Assembly (NCBI RefSeq): GCF_014268805.2
Contig: NZ_JABWRF020000001.1
Location: 2,023,792-2,087,791 of the forward strand
Source: Pseudomonas farsensis
Lineage (GTDB): Bacteria > Pseudomonadota > Gammaproteobacteria > Pseudomonadales > Pseudomonadaceae
Direction: 5' to 3'
DNA: 64,000 bases
Shown here: in pieces, positions 27,903 to 37,175 of the stretch
Position numbering within the stretch: the first letter of the stretch is position 1
Layout of the letters: the number at the start of each line of letters is the position of its first letter
Made by a program: the position numbers and the translations under genes
The notes under the pieces: generated by a model
Databases searched by the model: none
Seen by the model: only the letters and a program-made list of their open reading frames with translations
Told to the model about the DNA's origin: nothing

Positions 27903-29024
27903 TCAGTGCTTCGGCAGCAAGTCCATTGTGCGCTCAACTTCGTTTATATCGATGGTAAAGCCATCGCCATCAGGGGTGCCGACCACAAATGCGAAGTGCT
28001 GCCCATCGCGGTCGGTCATGTATTTGTAATAACTGATAAAGCGGTTCGGCGGTTGCAAGGTGAATACGGTTCCACCCGGTTGCAAAACGTTCACCCCATG
28101 TACCAACTGGCTGCCCTCCACGCCCATAACTACCCTCGCGCCTGCGCAGGCCGCAATGATGGTCGGCACATCCAGCCTGAGTGGGTTGATGACACGAAAG
28201 CCCCATGTGACGCGCATGTGCTCGGCCAACTCAAGCTCATTGCGCAGCAGGCGTAAATCGCCTTCGTGGCCACGCAGGATGAACACCCCCGGGTGTGGGG
28301 CATGCTCGACGTGAGTCAGCAACTTGTCGCCCATGGCTCGGTAGCGCTGGTGCCGGCTGCGGTTGTGGCTCACATCATCGAAAAGCACCAGCTGATGAAA
28401 GAACGCAGTGCGCAGGCGCAGCGGGTTCATGCCCAGCCAGTCTTCGTACGGCGGGGCTTGAGTAAACAGCGGGTAACGTGCAGAAGGTGCCGTCGTTACC
28501 GGCACGCCCTCATCGCACGCCAGTGCGTAAGTCACGCAGTCTTCCATCAACCAGGTGCCGAACCAGGAGTTGCCGTTCTGGGTGCAGTAGATGGCCCCAC
28601 GCTCGATTTCGTTTTCGACCAGCACGGGCGCAAAGCGCTGCGGCTTGAGGGTCAGCCAATGGCTGGCATTGCCTTTGTACAATGCACCATCGATCAACCA
28701 CACGTTCTTGATCAGGTAGCCACGGGTAGGGCCTTGCTCGATGCTCAGGCCACCCGCCATGGTGGGGCCGGGATGCACGTAGGGGTAGAAACGCTGGCCC
28801 TCCCAGCCGGTCACCCGCTCCATCTGGCCTGGCAGATAGATCGCTGGGGGCGACACGGTGATTTCGCCGGGCGCGATATCCCAGCGTTTGTCGGCGATGC
28901 TCTTGAGGTCGGCCGCCGGTTGTCCGGTCAGGCGCTTCCTGAGCATGTGCCGGTAAGCAGCCAGTGACCAGGCATGCCGACGCGCCAGCGGCGGGTGCTC
29001 CGGCCTTGAGATATCAGTTCCCAT
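27903..29024 (-). CDS. Glycosyltransferase family 61 protein (DUF563)
   Basis: 373 residues. The C-terminal half has the GT61 signature: VFILRGHEGDLRLLRNE (usually RxxxxRxxxNE), then WGFRVINPLRLDVPTIIAACAG and GVEGSQLVHGVNVLQPGGTV with FTLQPPNRF. GT61 enzymes transfer xylose, GlcNAc or similar residues. It is separated from the main transferase operon and follows a GNAT-like gene by 24 bases, so the two are co-transcribed. It could add a branch sugar to the EPS or act on another acceptor. A strong terminator follows. Confidence 0.78.
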   Translation of the reverse strand: MGTDISRPEHPPLARRHAWSLAAYRHMLRKRLTGQPAADLKSIADKRWDIAPGEITVSPPAIYLPGQMERVTGWEGQRFYPYVHPGPTMAGGLSIEQGPTRGYLIKNVWLIDGALYKGNASHWLTLKPQRFAPVLVENEIERGAIYCTQNGNSWFGTWLMEDCVTYALACDEGVPVTTAPSARYPLFTQAPPYEDWLGMNPLRLRTAFFHQLVLFDDVSHNRSRHQRYRAMGDKLLTHVEHAPHPGVFILRGHEGDLRLLRNELELAEHMRVTWGFRVINPLRLDVPTIIAACAGARVVMGVEGSQLVHGVNVLQPGGTVFTLQPPNRFISYYKYMTDRDGQHFAFVVGTPDGDGFTIDINEVERTMDLLPKH

Positions 29025-29048
29025 GCAATGCCCTCCGGGTCAAACCGT

Positions 29049-30203
29049 TCAGCTGGACAACACGCGCTCAAGCACCGGGGGCGAGGCAAACCCGGCGTAG
29101 CGGCTGCGCAAGGTATCGAGCAGGTGCTCGCCATGGCCTTCGCTGCCATATACGTAGATTTTGTGCAGGCCGCCGAATACCATTTCCTGATAGCGGCTGG
29201 CGACCTCTTCTTCGGTAGGCCCCGGCGGGATGCCCAGGTGCAGGGTCAGCTTGTTGCCTTCGACTGCAAATAATGGCGTATCCCAGAGAAAGCTCGCCCG
29301 CCCGGCCTTGGGCAGGCGCACGAACAGATAGGCATGGTTGTTCAGCCCATCGATGTCGCCGCCCCGTCGGCGCTTCCATTTCAGCAAGCCGTCATCAGGC
29401 CGCGCCAGGCACAGCCCGATATCGTAGTAGTCGTAGCCGTTCTGCAGCGCCCATTCCAAAGCCATGAAGGTGGTGATGGAGTTGACCTCGCGCAGTTTCT
29501 TGGCATCCGAGAACACCGCCTCGCAGTAGCCAAAACGCAAGGTGCTCCAGTAACGCTTGCCGCCGCGGGTAATCTCGCAGCCCAAATGGCAGGCCACTAC
29601 TTCATCGCCCATTGTGATCAGGTCCAGGCGACCGACGCCCTTGGCCAGGCGGAACACATCATCGGTGGGAAACTGCGCCGCATGGATACCCTGGCGCGCT
29701 GTGGCGTAGGGGCGCAACAGCTCGCGGTCGGCCATGGCGATTTCGGCATCGTCAGTGGTTTGGCGCATCTGATACAGCGGCCTGTGCTTGCGGATACTGC
29801 GCCTCAGCTCGCTGTCGTAGCGCGCGGTGATGTCTTCAAGCGGGCGCCCCAGCGGCACCACGGCGCTCAGATAATGCGGCACCGACAAAGAACCGGCGGT
29901 GGGCACTTCGCTGATCATCACCACCTGCCGGGCTGCATCGGGGTTGGGGTCGGTGGCAAATTCGGGCTCGCTCTGGCGGTCCTTGCCCCCGATCAGCAGC
30001 TTGGCCATGGCGCGCTGCTGCTTGCGGCCCAGGTAAAGAATTTCGTAGGGGCTGTCGGGTTTCAGGCGAAAACGCGCCATTTCCCAGCGCCATAGACAAG
30101 CGCGACCCAGCGCGTCGCGTAACGAATTTGCAACAGTTCGCAATTCGTAGCGCAGTGAAGGGGAAACAAGCGTGCGCGCAGCACTGCCCAGCATTGCTTT
30201 CAT
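29049..30203 (-). CDS. GNAT/FemAB-like acyltransferase (Acetyltransf_6 type)
   Basis: 384 residues from ATG 30203. The central region ARYDSELRRSIRKHRPLYQ followed by KLREVNSITTFMALEWALQ and NGYDYYDIGLC has the layout of CelD/BcsL-type GNAT domains found with polysaccharide genes. The C-terminus SPPVLERVLSS is variable. These proteins are thought to acylate sugar precursors or cell-wall components. The upstream region has two copies of the TGATATCA palindrome, one inside the 12-mer shared with the WcaJ-like gene. No catalytic residue can be assigned with certainty. Confidence 0.65.
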   Translation of the reverse strand: MKAMLGSAARTLVSPSLRYELRTVANSLRDALGRACLWRWEMARFRLKPDSPYEILYLGRKQQRAMAKLLIGGKDRQSEPEFATDPNPDAARQVVMISEVPTAGSLSVPHYLSAVVPLGRPLEDITARYDSELRRSIRKHRPLYQMRQTTDDAEIAMADRELLRPYATARQGIHAAQFPTDDVFRLAKGVGRLDLITMGDEVVACHLGCEITRGGKRYWSTLRFGYCEAVFSDAKKLREVNSITTFMALEWALQNGYDYYDIGLCLARPDDGLLKWKRRRGGDIDGLNNHAYLFVRLPKAGRASFLWDTPLFAVEGNKLTLHLGIPPGPTEEEVASRYQEMVFGGLHKIYVYGSEGHGEHLLDTLRSRYAGFASPPVLERVLSS

Positions 30204-30280
30204 ATTTTCGTCCCTTTGCTGTGCCGTGCATCAGGGCGCTGCCGCCAAGCCCGGACCGGGCCTTGGGGTCGTTTAACACC

Positions 30281-30292
30281 TTGATATCACTG
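30281..30292 (-). promoter_or_regulatory. Putative EPS operator copy 2 (CAGTGATATCAA)
   Basis: Identical to the 12-mer at 6878-6889 and in the same orientation, about 80 bases upstream of the GNAT-like start. AATTAAAC adjoins it, giving a locally AT-rich promoter-like region. Confidence 0.4.
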
Positions 30293-30365
30293 AATTAAAC
30301 GGCTGCCACGGTGGGTATGACTGAAAATAAGTAAAGATGCCGGACCGCCAGCTGGCAAGCGGCCA

Positions 30366-30376
30366 AGTGATATCAT
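30366..30376 (+). promoter_or_regulatory. Putative EPS operator copy 3 (AGTGATATCAT)
   Basis: A third copy of the AGTGATATCA core, in inverted orientation relative to copy 2 and 74 bases away from it. The pair in the 214-base gap 30204-30417 could allow looping or cooperative binding of a dimeric regulator. Confidence 0.35.
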
Positions 30377-30417
30377 TGCAGAATATTTCATGACGCCAGC
30401 CTTCCGCCGCCCGCGCC

Positions 30418-32661
30418 CTACTCCGCTGCCGGGCGGCGCTGCGCGTGATTCTGTTGCAACCAGACGCGCAGCGCGTCTGCCGGCATGGGCCGGGCGAGCA
30501 GATAACCTTGGCCCTGGTCGCAACCGGCATTGCGCAGAAAGTCGTACTGCGCCTGGGTTTCGATGCCCTCGGCGGTGATCCGGTAGCCCAAGGCATGGCC
30601 CAGGTCGATGATCGCCCGGGCGATGGCCACGGCGTCGTCGTCATCGGGCAGGTCCTTGATGAACGCACGGTCGATCTTCAGGTGGTCGATGGGCAAGGCG
30701 CGCAGGTAGGCAAGCGAGGAATAGCCGGTGCCGAAGTCGTCCACCGCCGTGGCCACGCCCATGGCCTGCAACTGGGCAAGCACCGCGCACGCCTGCTGCT
30801 GGCTTTCCATCAGCAGGCTTTCGGTAATTTCCACCTCCAGCAGGCTCGCCGGCAGCCCATGTGCTTCAAGGGCACAGGCAAGGCTGGTGACATAGTCGCT
30901 GCGCTCGATCTGCAGCGCGGCCACGTTGATTGCCAAGGTGCCGGGCAAGGCGTCATTGGCGCGCCACTCGGCGAGCTGCGCGCAGGCCAGCTCAAGCACC
31001 CGCTCGCCCAACGGGATTATCAGCCCGGTACGTTCGGCCAACGGGATGAACTCGCCCGGGGAGACCAACCCATGCTCCGGGTCGCGCCAGCGCAGCAGCG
31101 CCTCGACGCCTTCCAGGCGGCCACTGAACAGGTCCAGCTTTGGCTGATACCACAGCTCGAACTCGTTGTATTCGAGGGCCCGGCGCAGGTTGCGTTCAAG
31201 CTCCAGACGCTGGTTCAGGCGCGCCGTCATCTCGGGGTGATATGGCCGCCAGGCGTTGCGCCCACTCTCTTTGGCCGCGTACATGGCAATGTCGGCGTGG
31301 CGCAGCAGGCTGGCGGCGTCCTCGCCGTGCTGCGGAGACCAGGCCAGGCCAATGCTGCCCGTCACAAGGCTGGCATTGCCATTGAGGTCGAACGGCCGTT
31401 GCAGACAACGCAGCAAAGCCCGCATCTGGTGACTGACCTGGCCTTGGGCGCCCTGCAGCATGAACACGAACTCGTCCCCGCCCAGACGGCACACGCGGTC
31501 CTGGGTATCGAGCTCCTGCAGAAACCGGGCAGTCGCTTTTTGCAGCAACAGATCGCCCATGGGGTGGCCAAGGCTGTCATTGACCTGCTTGAAACCGTCT
31601 ATATCCAACATCAGCACTGCCAGCCCATGGCCACGCTCGATGGCCTGGTTGAGCTGCCGCTGGAACAACACGCGGTTGGGCAGACCGGTGATGGTGTCGT
31701 AGTGGGCCAGGCGCTCCAACTGCGCCTGGGACTGGCGCAGCTCCAGGTTGCGCAGCTCCAGTTGGCGTTGCTTGCGGTTGAGCTGGGCAACGAACAGGCT
31801 GAACAGCCCGGTGCAGCACAAGGCAAACAGAAACAGCGGCGAGCTGAACAGACTCAGGTTCGACCAGCCGCCGTAGGGCACGGCCACCATTTGCCAGACA
31901 CCGCCGGGCACCGCCACGCTCAGGCTCACCTGCGGGTCGTCGAACAGCCGCGCATTGCCCCAGATCAGCTCACCTGCCGCGCCCTTGCCGTCGCTGCCGC
32001 GTACGGCAAGCTCCAGGCCCGAACCGGGGCGCAGGCCGGCAGACTGCAACAGGCTGTCGATGTCGGCCACTATCGAGACGTTGCCCCAGTAAAACTTCAC
32101 CCCGCGCTTGCCGTCGATGAACACCGGGCGCCGATAGATCAGCGCACGGCCGCCCTGCTCCAGCTGCAATGGCCCGGCCAGCACCGCCTGGCCGCGCTCG
32201 CGCGCCGTCTGCAGCAGCGGAAACTGCCGCGGCAGGTTGCGATAGTCCATGCCGATGATCGACTCGTTGCCCGGCAGCGGGTAGACATCGCGCACGACAT
32301 CGGCGGGCGCCAGCACGATGTGCTTCATGTAAGGCAGTGATTTCAACGCATCGCGGGCCATAGCCTGGAAGTGCGGCGTACTGATAGCGCCATCCGCGCT
32401 GATCAACTGGGCGATGCCTTCAGCCTCGGCGAACGCTGCGCGCAGTTGCACTTCAAGCGCCCCCCGCACCCCGGACAGCCGCGCCGCCAGGTTGGCGACC
32501 TCTTCACTTTGCTCGCGCTGGGTATCCAGATGCCCGAGGGCCATCGACAGGCCAATGCCGACCACGGCAAAGCCTACCGGCAATACACGGCTGAAGGCCC
32601 GGCGCGCTGCGTTCGAAGCGCGCCCTGAGGGAGAAACGGCGGGGAATCTGCTGCGGGTCAT
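30418..32661 (-). CDS. CHASE-GGDEF-EAL cyclic-di-GMP signalling protein
   Basis: 747 residues from ATG 32661 (MTRSRFPAVSPSG); an in-frame upstream extension shows no domain. Order: membrane helix (about 27-45), periplasmic CHASE-type sensor (about 60-260, with YMKHIVLAPADVVRDVYP), second helix (about 275-300), GGDEF domain with intact RLGGDEFVFML, and EAL domain with intact EALLRW, DDFGTGYSSLAYLRALP and LKIDRAFIKDL. Both the synthase and phosphodiesterase motifs appear complete, so either activity is possible. Next to the EPS locus it may tune polysaccharide output through c-di-GMP. It is preceded on the other strand by the divergent dehydrogenase gene. Confidence 0.9.
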   Translation of the reverse strand: MTRSRFPAVSPSGRASNAARRAFSRVLPVGFAVVGIGLSMALGHLDTQREQSEEVANLAARLSGVRGALEVQLRAAFAEAEGIAQLISADGAISTPHFQAMARDALKSLPYMKHIVLAPADVVRDVYPLPGNESIIGMDYRNLPRQFPLLQTARERGQAVLAGPLQLEQGGRALIYRRPVFIDGKRGVKFYWGNVSIVADIDSLLQSAGLRPGSGLELAVRGSDGKGAAGELIWGNARLFDDPQVSLSVAVPGGVWQMVAVPYGGWSNLSLFSSPLFLFALCCTGLFSLFVAQLNRKQRQLELRNLELRQSQAQLERLAHYDTITGLPNRVLFQRQLNQAIERGHGLAVLMLDIDGFKQVNDSLGHPMGDLLLQKATARFLQELDTQDRVCRLGGDEFVFMLQGAQGQVSHQMRALLRCLQRPFDLNGNASLVTGSIGLAWSPQHGEDAASLLRHADIAMYAAKESGRNAWRPYHPEMTARLNQRLELERNLRRALEYNEFELWYQPKLDLFSGRLEGVEALLRWRDPEHGLVSPGEFIPLAERTGLIIPLGERVLELACAQLAEWRANDALPGTLAINVAALQIERSDYVTSLACALEAHGLPASLLEVEITESLLMESQQQACAVLAQLQAMGVATAVDDFGTGYSSLAYLRALPIDHLKIDRAFIKDLPDDDDAVAIARAIIDLGHALGYRITAEGIETQAQYDFLRNAGCDQGQGYLLARPMPADALRVWLQQNHAQRRPAAE

Positions 32662-32800
32662 AAGCCTGAAATCGGGGGGCGATTCACACTCTATCGGCGC
32701 GCTGGCGGCAATGTTGAGCCAGACTGGTGTTTTTCCAATGGCTGGCGCATGCTCGTAGCTGAATCGCTTCACCCGGCCAAATACAAGAGGTGCAGTAACC

Positions 32801-34420
32801 ATGGATCGTCTGCTCGATACGCTGTTTCCCGCCCCTGCTGACATTCCCGAGGCCTGGCGCCTGGGCGAGCCGCTGGAGCAACGCGATTACCTGGTGGCCG
32901 GTGAACTCAGGCGCTGGGACGGCCCGTTGGCGACGGTGCGCAGCCCGGTGTGGCTGCAGGACGCCGAGGGTGAGCGACAGGTGATTCTGGGCAGCGCCCC
33001 GCTGCTGGATGCCGACACCGCACTGCAAGCCCTGGACGCTGCAGTGCAAGCCTACGACAAAGGCCGGGGCGCCTGGCCCAACATGCGCGTAGCCGAGCGC
33101 ATCCAGCACGTCGAGGCATTTCTGGCGCGCATGCGCGAACAGCGTAGCGCGGTGGTCAAGCTGCTGATGTGGGAAATCGGCAAGAACCTCAAGGACTCCG
33201 AAAAGGAGTTCGACCGCACCTGTGACTACATCGTCGACACTATCAACGCCCTGAAAGACCTGGACCGACGCTCCAGCCGTTTCGAACTGGAGCAAGGCAC
33301 CCTCGGCCAGATCCGTCGCGCACCGCTGGGCGTGGCGTTGTGCATGGGGCCTTACAACTACCCGCTCAACGAAACCTTCACCACGCTGATCCCGGCGTTG
33401 ATCATGGGCAATACCGTGGTGTTCAAGCCGGCCAAGTTCGGTGTGCTGCTGATCCGTCCGCTGCTCGAAGCGTTCCGCGACAGCTTCCCGGCTGGGGTCA
33501 TCAACGTCATCTATGGCCGTGGCCGCGAGACCGTCAGCGCGCTGATGGCCAGTGGCAAGGTCGATGTATTTGCCTTCATCGGCACCCACAAGGCCGCCGC
33601 AGACCTGAAAAAACTCCACCCGCGCCCGCACAGGCTGCGCGCAGCCTTGGGCCTGGATGCCAAGAACCCCGGCATCGTGCTGGCTCAGGTCGACCTGGAC
33701 AACGCCGTCGAAGAAGCGGTCACCGGCGCGCTGTCGTTCAATGGCCAGCGTTGCACGGCGTTGAAGATCCTGTTCGTGCACGAAGATGTGGTCGAGCCGT
33801 TTCTGGAAAAATTCCAGCGCAAGCTTGCAGCGCTCAAGCCCGGCATGCCGTGGGAGGCCGACGTAGCCCTGACGCCACTGCCTGAGGCGGGCAAACTGGA
33901 CTACCTGAACGGCCTGGTGGCCGACGCCACCGCCAAAGGCGCACAGGTGATCAACGAGGGCGGCGGGCAAAGCCGTGGGTCGTTCTTCTACCCCGCGCTC
34001 TTGTACCCGGTCAGCCCCCAGATGCGCGTGTACCACGAAGAGCAGTTCGGCCCGGTGGTGCCGGTGGTGCCCTACCGCGACCTGGAAACCGTCATCGACT
34101 ATGTGCTCGACTCGGACTTTGGCCAGCAATTGAGCCTGTTCGGCAACGACCCGGCCACCATCGGCGCGCTGGTTGATACATTCGCCAACCAGGTCGGGCG
34201 TATCAATATCAACGCCCAGTGCCAACGTGGCCCGGACACCTACCCGTTCAACGGCCGCAAGAACAGTGCCGAAGGTACGCTGTCGGTGCACGACGCCCTG
34301 CGGGTGTTCTCCATTCGTACGCTGGTCGCCACCAAGTTCCAGGAAGCCAACAAAACCCTGATCAGCGAAATCATTCGCAACCGCCAGTCCAGCTTCCTGA
34401 CCACTGACTACATCTTCTAA
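32801..34420 (+). CDS. GapN-like NADP-dependent glyceraldehyde-3-phosphate dehydrogenase (aldehyde dehydrogenase superfamily)
   Basis: 539 residues. ALDH features: GVALCMGPYNYPLNETF (active-site Asn region), ALIMGNTVVFKPAKFG (NADP-binding), the catalytic Cys in SFNGQRCTALKIL, and EEQFGPVVPVVPY. NSAEGTL near the end matches the GapN group, so non-phosphorylating oxidation of glyceraldehyde-3-phosphate to 3-phosphoglycerate is the favoured role. Oddity: where classical ALDHs have ELGGKNP this protein reads GLDAKNP, so the general-base glutamate is not at its usual place. A perfect 11-bp hairpin follows the stop. Substrate remains to be confirmed. Confidence 0.75.
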   Translation: MDRLLDTLFPAPADIPEAWRLGEPLEQRDYLVAGELRRWDGPLATVRSPVWLQDAEGERQVILGSAPLLDADTALQALDAAVQAYDKGRGAWPNMRVAERIQHVEAFLARMREQRSAVVKLLMWEIGKNLKDSEKEFDRTCDYIVDTINALKDLDRRSSRFELEQGTLGQIRRAPLGVALCMGPYNYPLNETFTTLIPALIMGNTVVFKPAKFGVLLIRPLLEAFRDSFPAGVINVIYGRGRETVSALMASGKVDVFAFIGTHKAAADLKKLHPRPHRLRAALGLDAKNPGIVLAQVDLDNAVEEAVTGALSFNGQRCTALKILFVHEDVVEPFLEKFQRKLAALKPGMPWEADVALTPLPEAGKLDYLNGLVADATAKGAQVINEGGGQSRGSFFYPALLYPVSPQMRVYHEEQFGPVVPVVPYRDLETVIDYVLDSDFGQQLSLFGNDPATIGALVDTFANQVGRININAQCQRGPDTYPFNGRKNSAEGTLSVHDALRVFSIRTLVATKFQEANKTLISEIIRNRQSSFLTTDYIF

Positions 34421-34427
34421 GCCCCAG

Positions 34428-34456
34428 CCAGGCGTTCGCCAACCGAACGCCTGGTT
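34428..34456 (+). terminator. Hairpin after GapN-like gene
   Basis: CCAGGCGTTCG (34428-34438) and CGAACGCCTGG (34444-34454) form a perfect 11-bp stem with a five-base loop, eight bases after the stop codon. Only TT follows, so it is a weak intrinsic terminator or an mRNA 3'-end stabiliser. Confidence 0.6.
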
Positions 34457-34512
34457 GAAACCCTCAGCGCTTTGCTTGAAGCTTGTGGCTCGTAGCTTGG
34501 AGCTGCTTCTCA

Positions 34513-35706
34513 ATGCGTATCATCGAAAAATCCGGCGCCCAGGTGCGCAGCCTCACCCCTGCCGAAGAAGAGCTGCTGGTGGGCTTTGCCAGCGCCACGC
34601 TTTCCGGCCCGCGCCTGCTGCAGGCGAACCAGTGGTTGATGAAAGTCCGCGGCGCCAACCAGTGGCTGGCGTGCGATTGCCGCAAGGATGCCTTGCCGGT
34701 ACTGAACATCTCCCTGAACGGCAGCACCGGCACATTGTTCCTGCGCAACAACCCCGACACGCCAGAACACGCCCCCGGCTGCCCGTTCAGCAAGGACGAG
34801 CGCGAAGCCGCCGAGCGCAGCAACGAAACCACCCAACCGGCCGCGTGGCTCGCGCCCGATGCCCCGCTGCGACTGATCGGCGACTATCGGCCCGCCGGCG
34901 CGGCGGATGCGTCCAGCACCCCGCGTGAACCTGGCGAGCGCCGCGATCAGCAACGCCTGCTGTCGCTGCTGCTGACCTGGATCGAAGCCAGCGGGCTCAA
35001 CGTCTATGCCACCCACCTGAAAAAAGACCTCACCGGGCAATTTGCCGAATTGCGCGGGGTGGCAGGGCGCTACCCGCTGGTGGAGCGAGTGCCGGCCAGC
35101 AACTACCTGCAAACCCGCCTCGACATGAAGCACATGATGATGCTCAAGGCACGCCTGCGCGAGGCCACGGTGTTTGCCAACCACCGACGCCATGGTTTGT
35201 TGCTGGACTGCGTCGAGCAGGTCAAGGGGCGTAAGGTGATCACCACGCGCAGCGAGGACGGCTTTGACTTCCAGGGCCACCATCAGTACTGGGGTGGCAA
35301 CCGCACGGTCGGGCCGCTGCTGGCCCTGGCGTTGTATTCGCCAGCCACAGCTGGCAGCCAGTTCTATGAGCTGATTCACGTCGCCAGCGTGCCGGTGCTG
35401 TCGCGCGCGCACCTGTTCCCGGTGTACCGCGATGAAGAACGCGAGCCACTCAAGGCGCTGGTGTCGCTGATCGACTGGATGGCGGGCAAAGGCGTGAAGG
35501 TGTTGATGCGCCGGCCGGTGATCGGCGGGCAGGTGATGGATGAGCTGGTACTGACTTCGGATGGTGACCGGGTGCTGTCGGTTTCGCTGCTGGAGCAACC
35601 GATCGGGCCAGAGCCTGAAACCGATAACTTCAAGCGCTATGCCGATTTCAAGAGCCTGGAGACGTTTCGCAAGTATGTAGCTGGGTTTTTCATGCGCGAG
35701 CGGTGA
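34513..35706 (+). CDS. Unknown protein with C-x-C...H...C zinc-finger-like motif (DUF1173-like)
   Basis: 397 residues from ATG 34513 (MRIIEKSGAQVRSL). The N-terminal third has NQWLACDCRKDALPVLN, TGTLFLRNN and EHAPGCPF: a Cys-x-Cys, His and Cys set that could bind zinc and resembles DUF1173 proteins. The rest contains RRDQQRLLSLLLTWIEASGLN, DMKHMMMLKARLREATVF and RVLSVSLLEQP with no known catalytic motif. There are no membrane segments or signal. The gene stands alone between a terminator-like hairpin and a REP palindrome. Function is unknown; a nucleic-acid-associated role is only suggested by the motif. Confidence 0.7.
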   Translation: MRIIEKSGAQVRSLTPAEEELLVGFASATLSGPRLLQANQWLMKVRGANQWLACDCRKDALPVLNISLNGSTGTLFLRNNPDTPEHAPGCPFSKDEREAAERSNETTQPAAWLAPDAPLRLIGDYRPAGAADASSTPREPGERRDQQRLLSLLLTWIEASGLNVYATHLKKDLTGQFAELRGVAGRYPLVERVPASNYLQTRLDMKHMMMLKARLREATVFANHRRHGLLLDCVEQVKGRKVITTRSEDGFDFQGHHQYWGGNRTVGPLLALALYSPATAGSQFYELIHVASVPVLSRAHLFPVYRDEEREPLKALVSLIDWMAGKGVKVLMRRPVIGGQVMDELVLTSDGDRVLSVSLLEQPIGPEPETDNFKRYADFKSLETFRKYVAGFFMRER

Positions 35707-35740
35707 ACTATTCGGCTTGTGAGACAGTAAATGACACGCA

Positions 35741-35862
35741 CCTTTGTAGGAGCGGCCTTGTGTCGCGAAAGGGCTGCGGAGCAGCCCCAGAATCGCGGCC
35801 TCATGCAAAATTGATGGGGCTGCTGCGCAGCCCTTCGCGGCGCAAGGCCGCTCCTACAAAGG
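35741..35862. repeat. REP-type inverted repeat between converging genes
   Basis: A 122-base near-palindrome beginning CCTTTGTAGGAGCGGCCTTG and ending with its complement; arms of about 45-48 bases surround a short spacer. It sits between the stops of the unknown protein (34513-35706, plus) and the alcohol dehydrogenase (minus) and could act as a bidirectional terminator. It is a different REP family from the GGCCTCATCGCAGG type. Confidence 0.8.
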
Positions 35863-35899
35863 GACCGAGCCAGTCACGGTAGTGGGACTCGGCTCGGTT

Positions 35900-37048
35900 T
35901 TAGAAGGCAGCCTTGAAAATCGCTTCAATTTCCGCTTGGCTGGCAACCCGTGGGTTGGTCAGACCGCAGGCATCTTTCAAGGCGTTAGTGGCCAGCACCG
36001 GCACGTCTTCAACCTTGGCACCCAGCTCCGCCAACCCAGCCGGAATACCTACCGCCACCGCCAACTGCTCGATGGCCGAAATTGCAGCACTGGCGCCCTG
36101 CTCCGCTTCCAGCCCACATACCTTCACCCCCATCGCCTTGGCCACATCGCGCAGGCGCGCGGCGCTGACTTTGGCGTTGAAGCGCTGTACGTGCGGCAAC
36201 AGCACCGCGTTGCACACCCCGTGCGGCAGGTCGTAATAGCCGCCCAACTGGTGCGCCATGGCGTGCACATAACCCAGCGACGCATTGTTGAAGGCCATGC
36301 CGGCGAGGAACTGCGCATAGGCCATGTTCTCCCGCGCCTGCAGATCCTTGCCGTCGTCTACGGCCTGGCGCAGGTTTTCGCTGATCAGGGTAATAGCCTT
36401 GAGCGCACAGGCGTCGGTGATCGGGGTGGCCGCAGTGGACACGTAAGCCTCGATGGCATGGGTCAGCGCATCCATGCCAGTGGCCGCCGTCAGCGACTTG
36501 GGCATGCCCGCCATCAGCGCCGGGTCGTTGACCGACAGCAGTGGCGTGACGTTGCGGTCGACGATGGCCATTTTCACGTGGCGCGCTTCATCGGTGATGA
36601 TGCAGAAACGGGTCATCTCGCTGGCGGTGCCGGCGGTAGTGTTGATGGCGATCAGCGGCAACTGTGGCTTGGCGGAACGGTCGACACCCTCGTAGTCACG
36701 GATATGCCCGCCATTGGTGGCGCACAGGGCGATGCCTTTGGCACAGTCATGGGGCGAGCCACCGCCCAGCGAAATCACGCAGTCACAGTGCTCACGCTTG
36801 AGCACTGCCAGGCCATCTTCCACGTTGGCGATGCTGGGGTTGGGCTTGGCGCCGTCGAACACCACCGAATTGATATCGCGCTCGGCCAGCAGGCCGGCAA
36901 TGCGCTCGGCAACCCCTGCCTTGGCCAGGCCTTGGTCGGTCACGATCAGCGCCTTGCGCAGGCCGTAGCCGGCGATGGCGTCCATTGCCTCGTTCAGGCA
37001 ATCGATGCCCATGATATTGACGGCGGGGATGAAGAACGTGCTGCTCAT
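35900..37048 (-). CDS. Iron-containing alcohol dehydrogenase (YiaY/AdhB-type)
   Basis: 382 residues, the normal length for group III alcohol dehydrogenases. [14 protein letters not shown] (NAD-binding GGGS, about 96-99) and the metal-binding region [13 protein letters not shown] plus [19 protein letters not shown] with several His residues are clear. It oxidises primary alcohols or reduces aldehydes with NAD(H), in the cytosol. GAGAGGA precedes the ATG at 37048. It follows ilvA on the same strand after 127 bases. Natural substrate is unknown; ethanol, 1-butanol or diols are typical for Pseudomonas relatives. Confidence 0.9.
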   Translation of the reverse strand: MSSTFFIPAVNIMGIDCLNEAMDAIAGYGLRKALIVTDQGLAKAGVAERIAGLLAERDINSVVFDGAKPNPSIANVEDGLAVLKREHCDCVISLGGGSPHDCAKGIALCATNGGHIRDYEGVDRSAKPQLPLIAINTTAGTASEMTRFCIITDEARHVKMAIVDRNVTPLLSVNDPALMAGMPKSLTAATGMDALTHAIEAYVSTAATPITDACALKAITLISENLRQAVDDGKDLQARENMAYAQFLAGMAFNNASLGYVHAMAHQLGGYYDLPHGVCNAVLLPHVQRFNAKVSAARLRDVAKAMGVKVCGLEAEQGASAAISAIEQLAVAVGIPAGLAELGAKVEDVPVLATNALKDACGLTNPRVASQAEIEAIFKAAF

Positions 37049-37175
37049 GGGCGGGTCCTCTCAGGTTTTGGTTATGCCGTCGAGGATCAGCCGGAAATGC
37101 CGGGCAAATATTGATCCAGCGCAAATCATTGCCAGGCTGCACCCCCTCCCTTCGTCGGGTTGCCTTGCGCGGGTT

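Noticed and set aside
30445..32340. 631-residue frame opposite the GGDEF-EAL gene
   Set aside because: Antisense; the opposite strand holds intact GGDEF and EAL motifs.
32684..34513. 609-residue frame opposite the GapN-like gene
   Set aside because: Antisense shadow with no recognisable domain.
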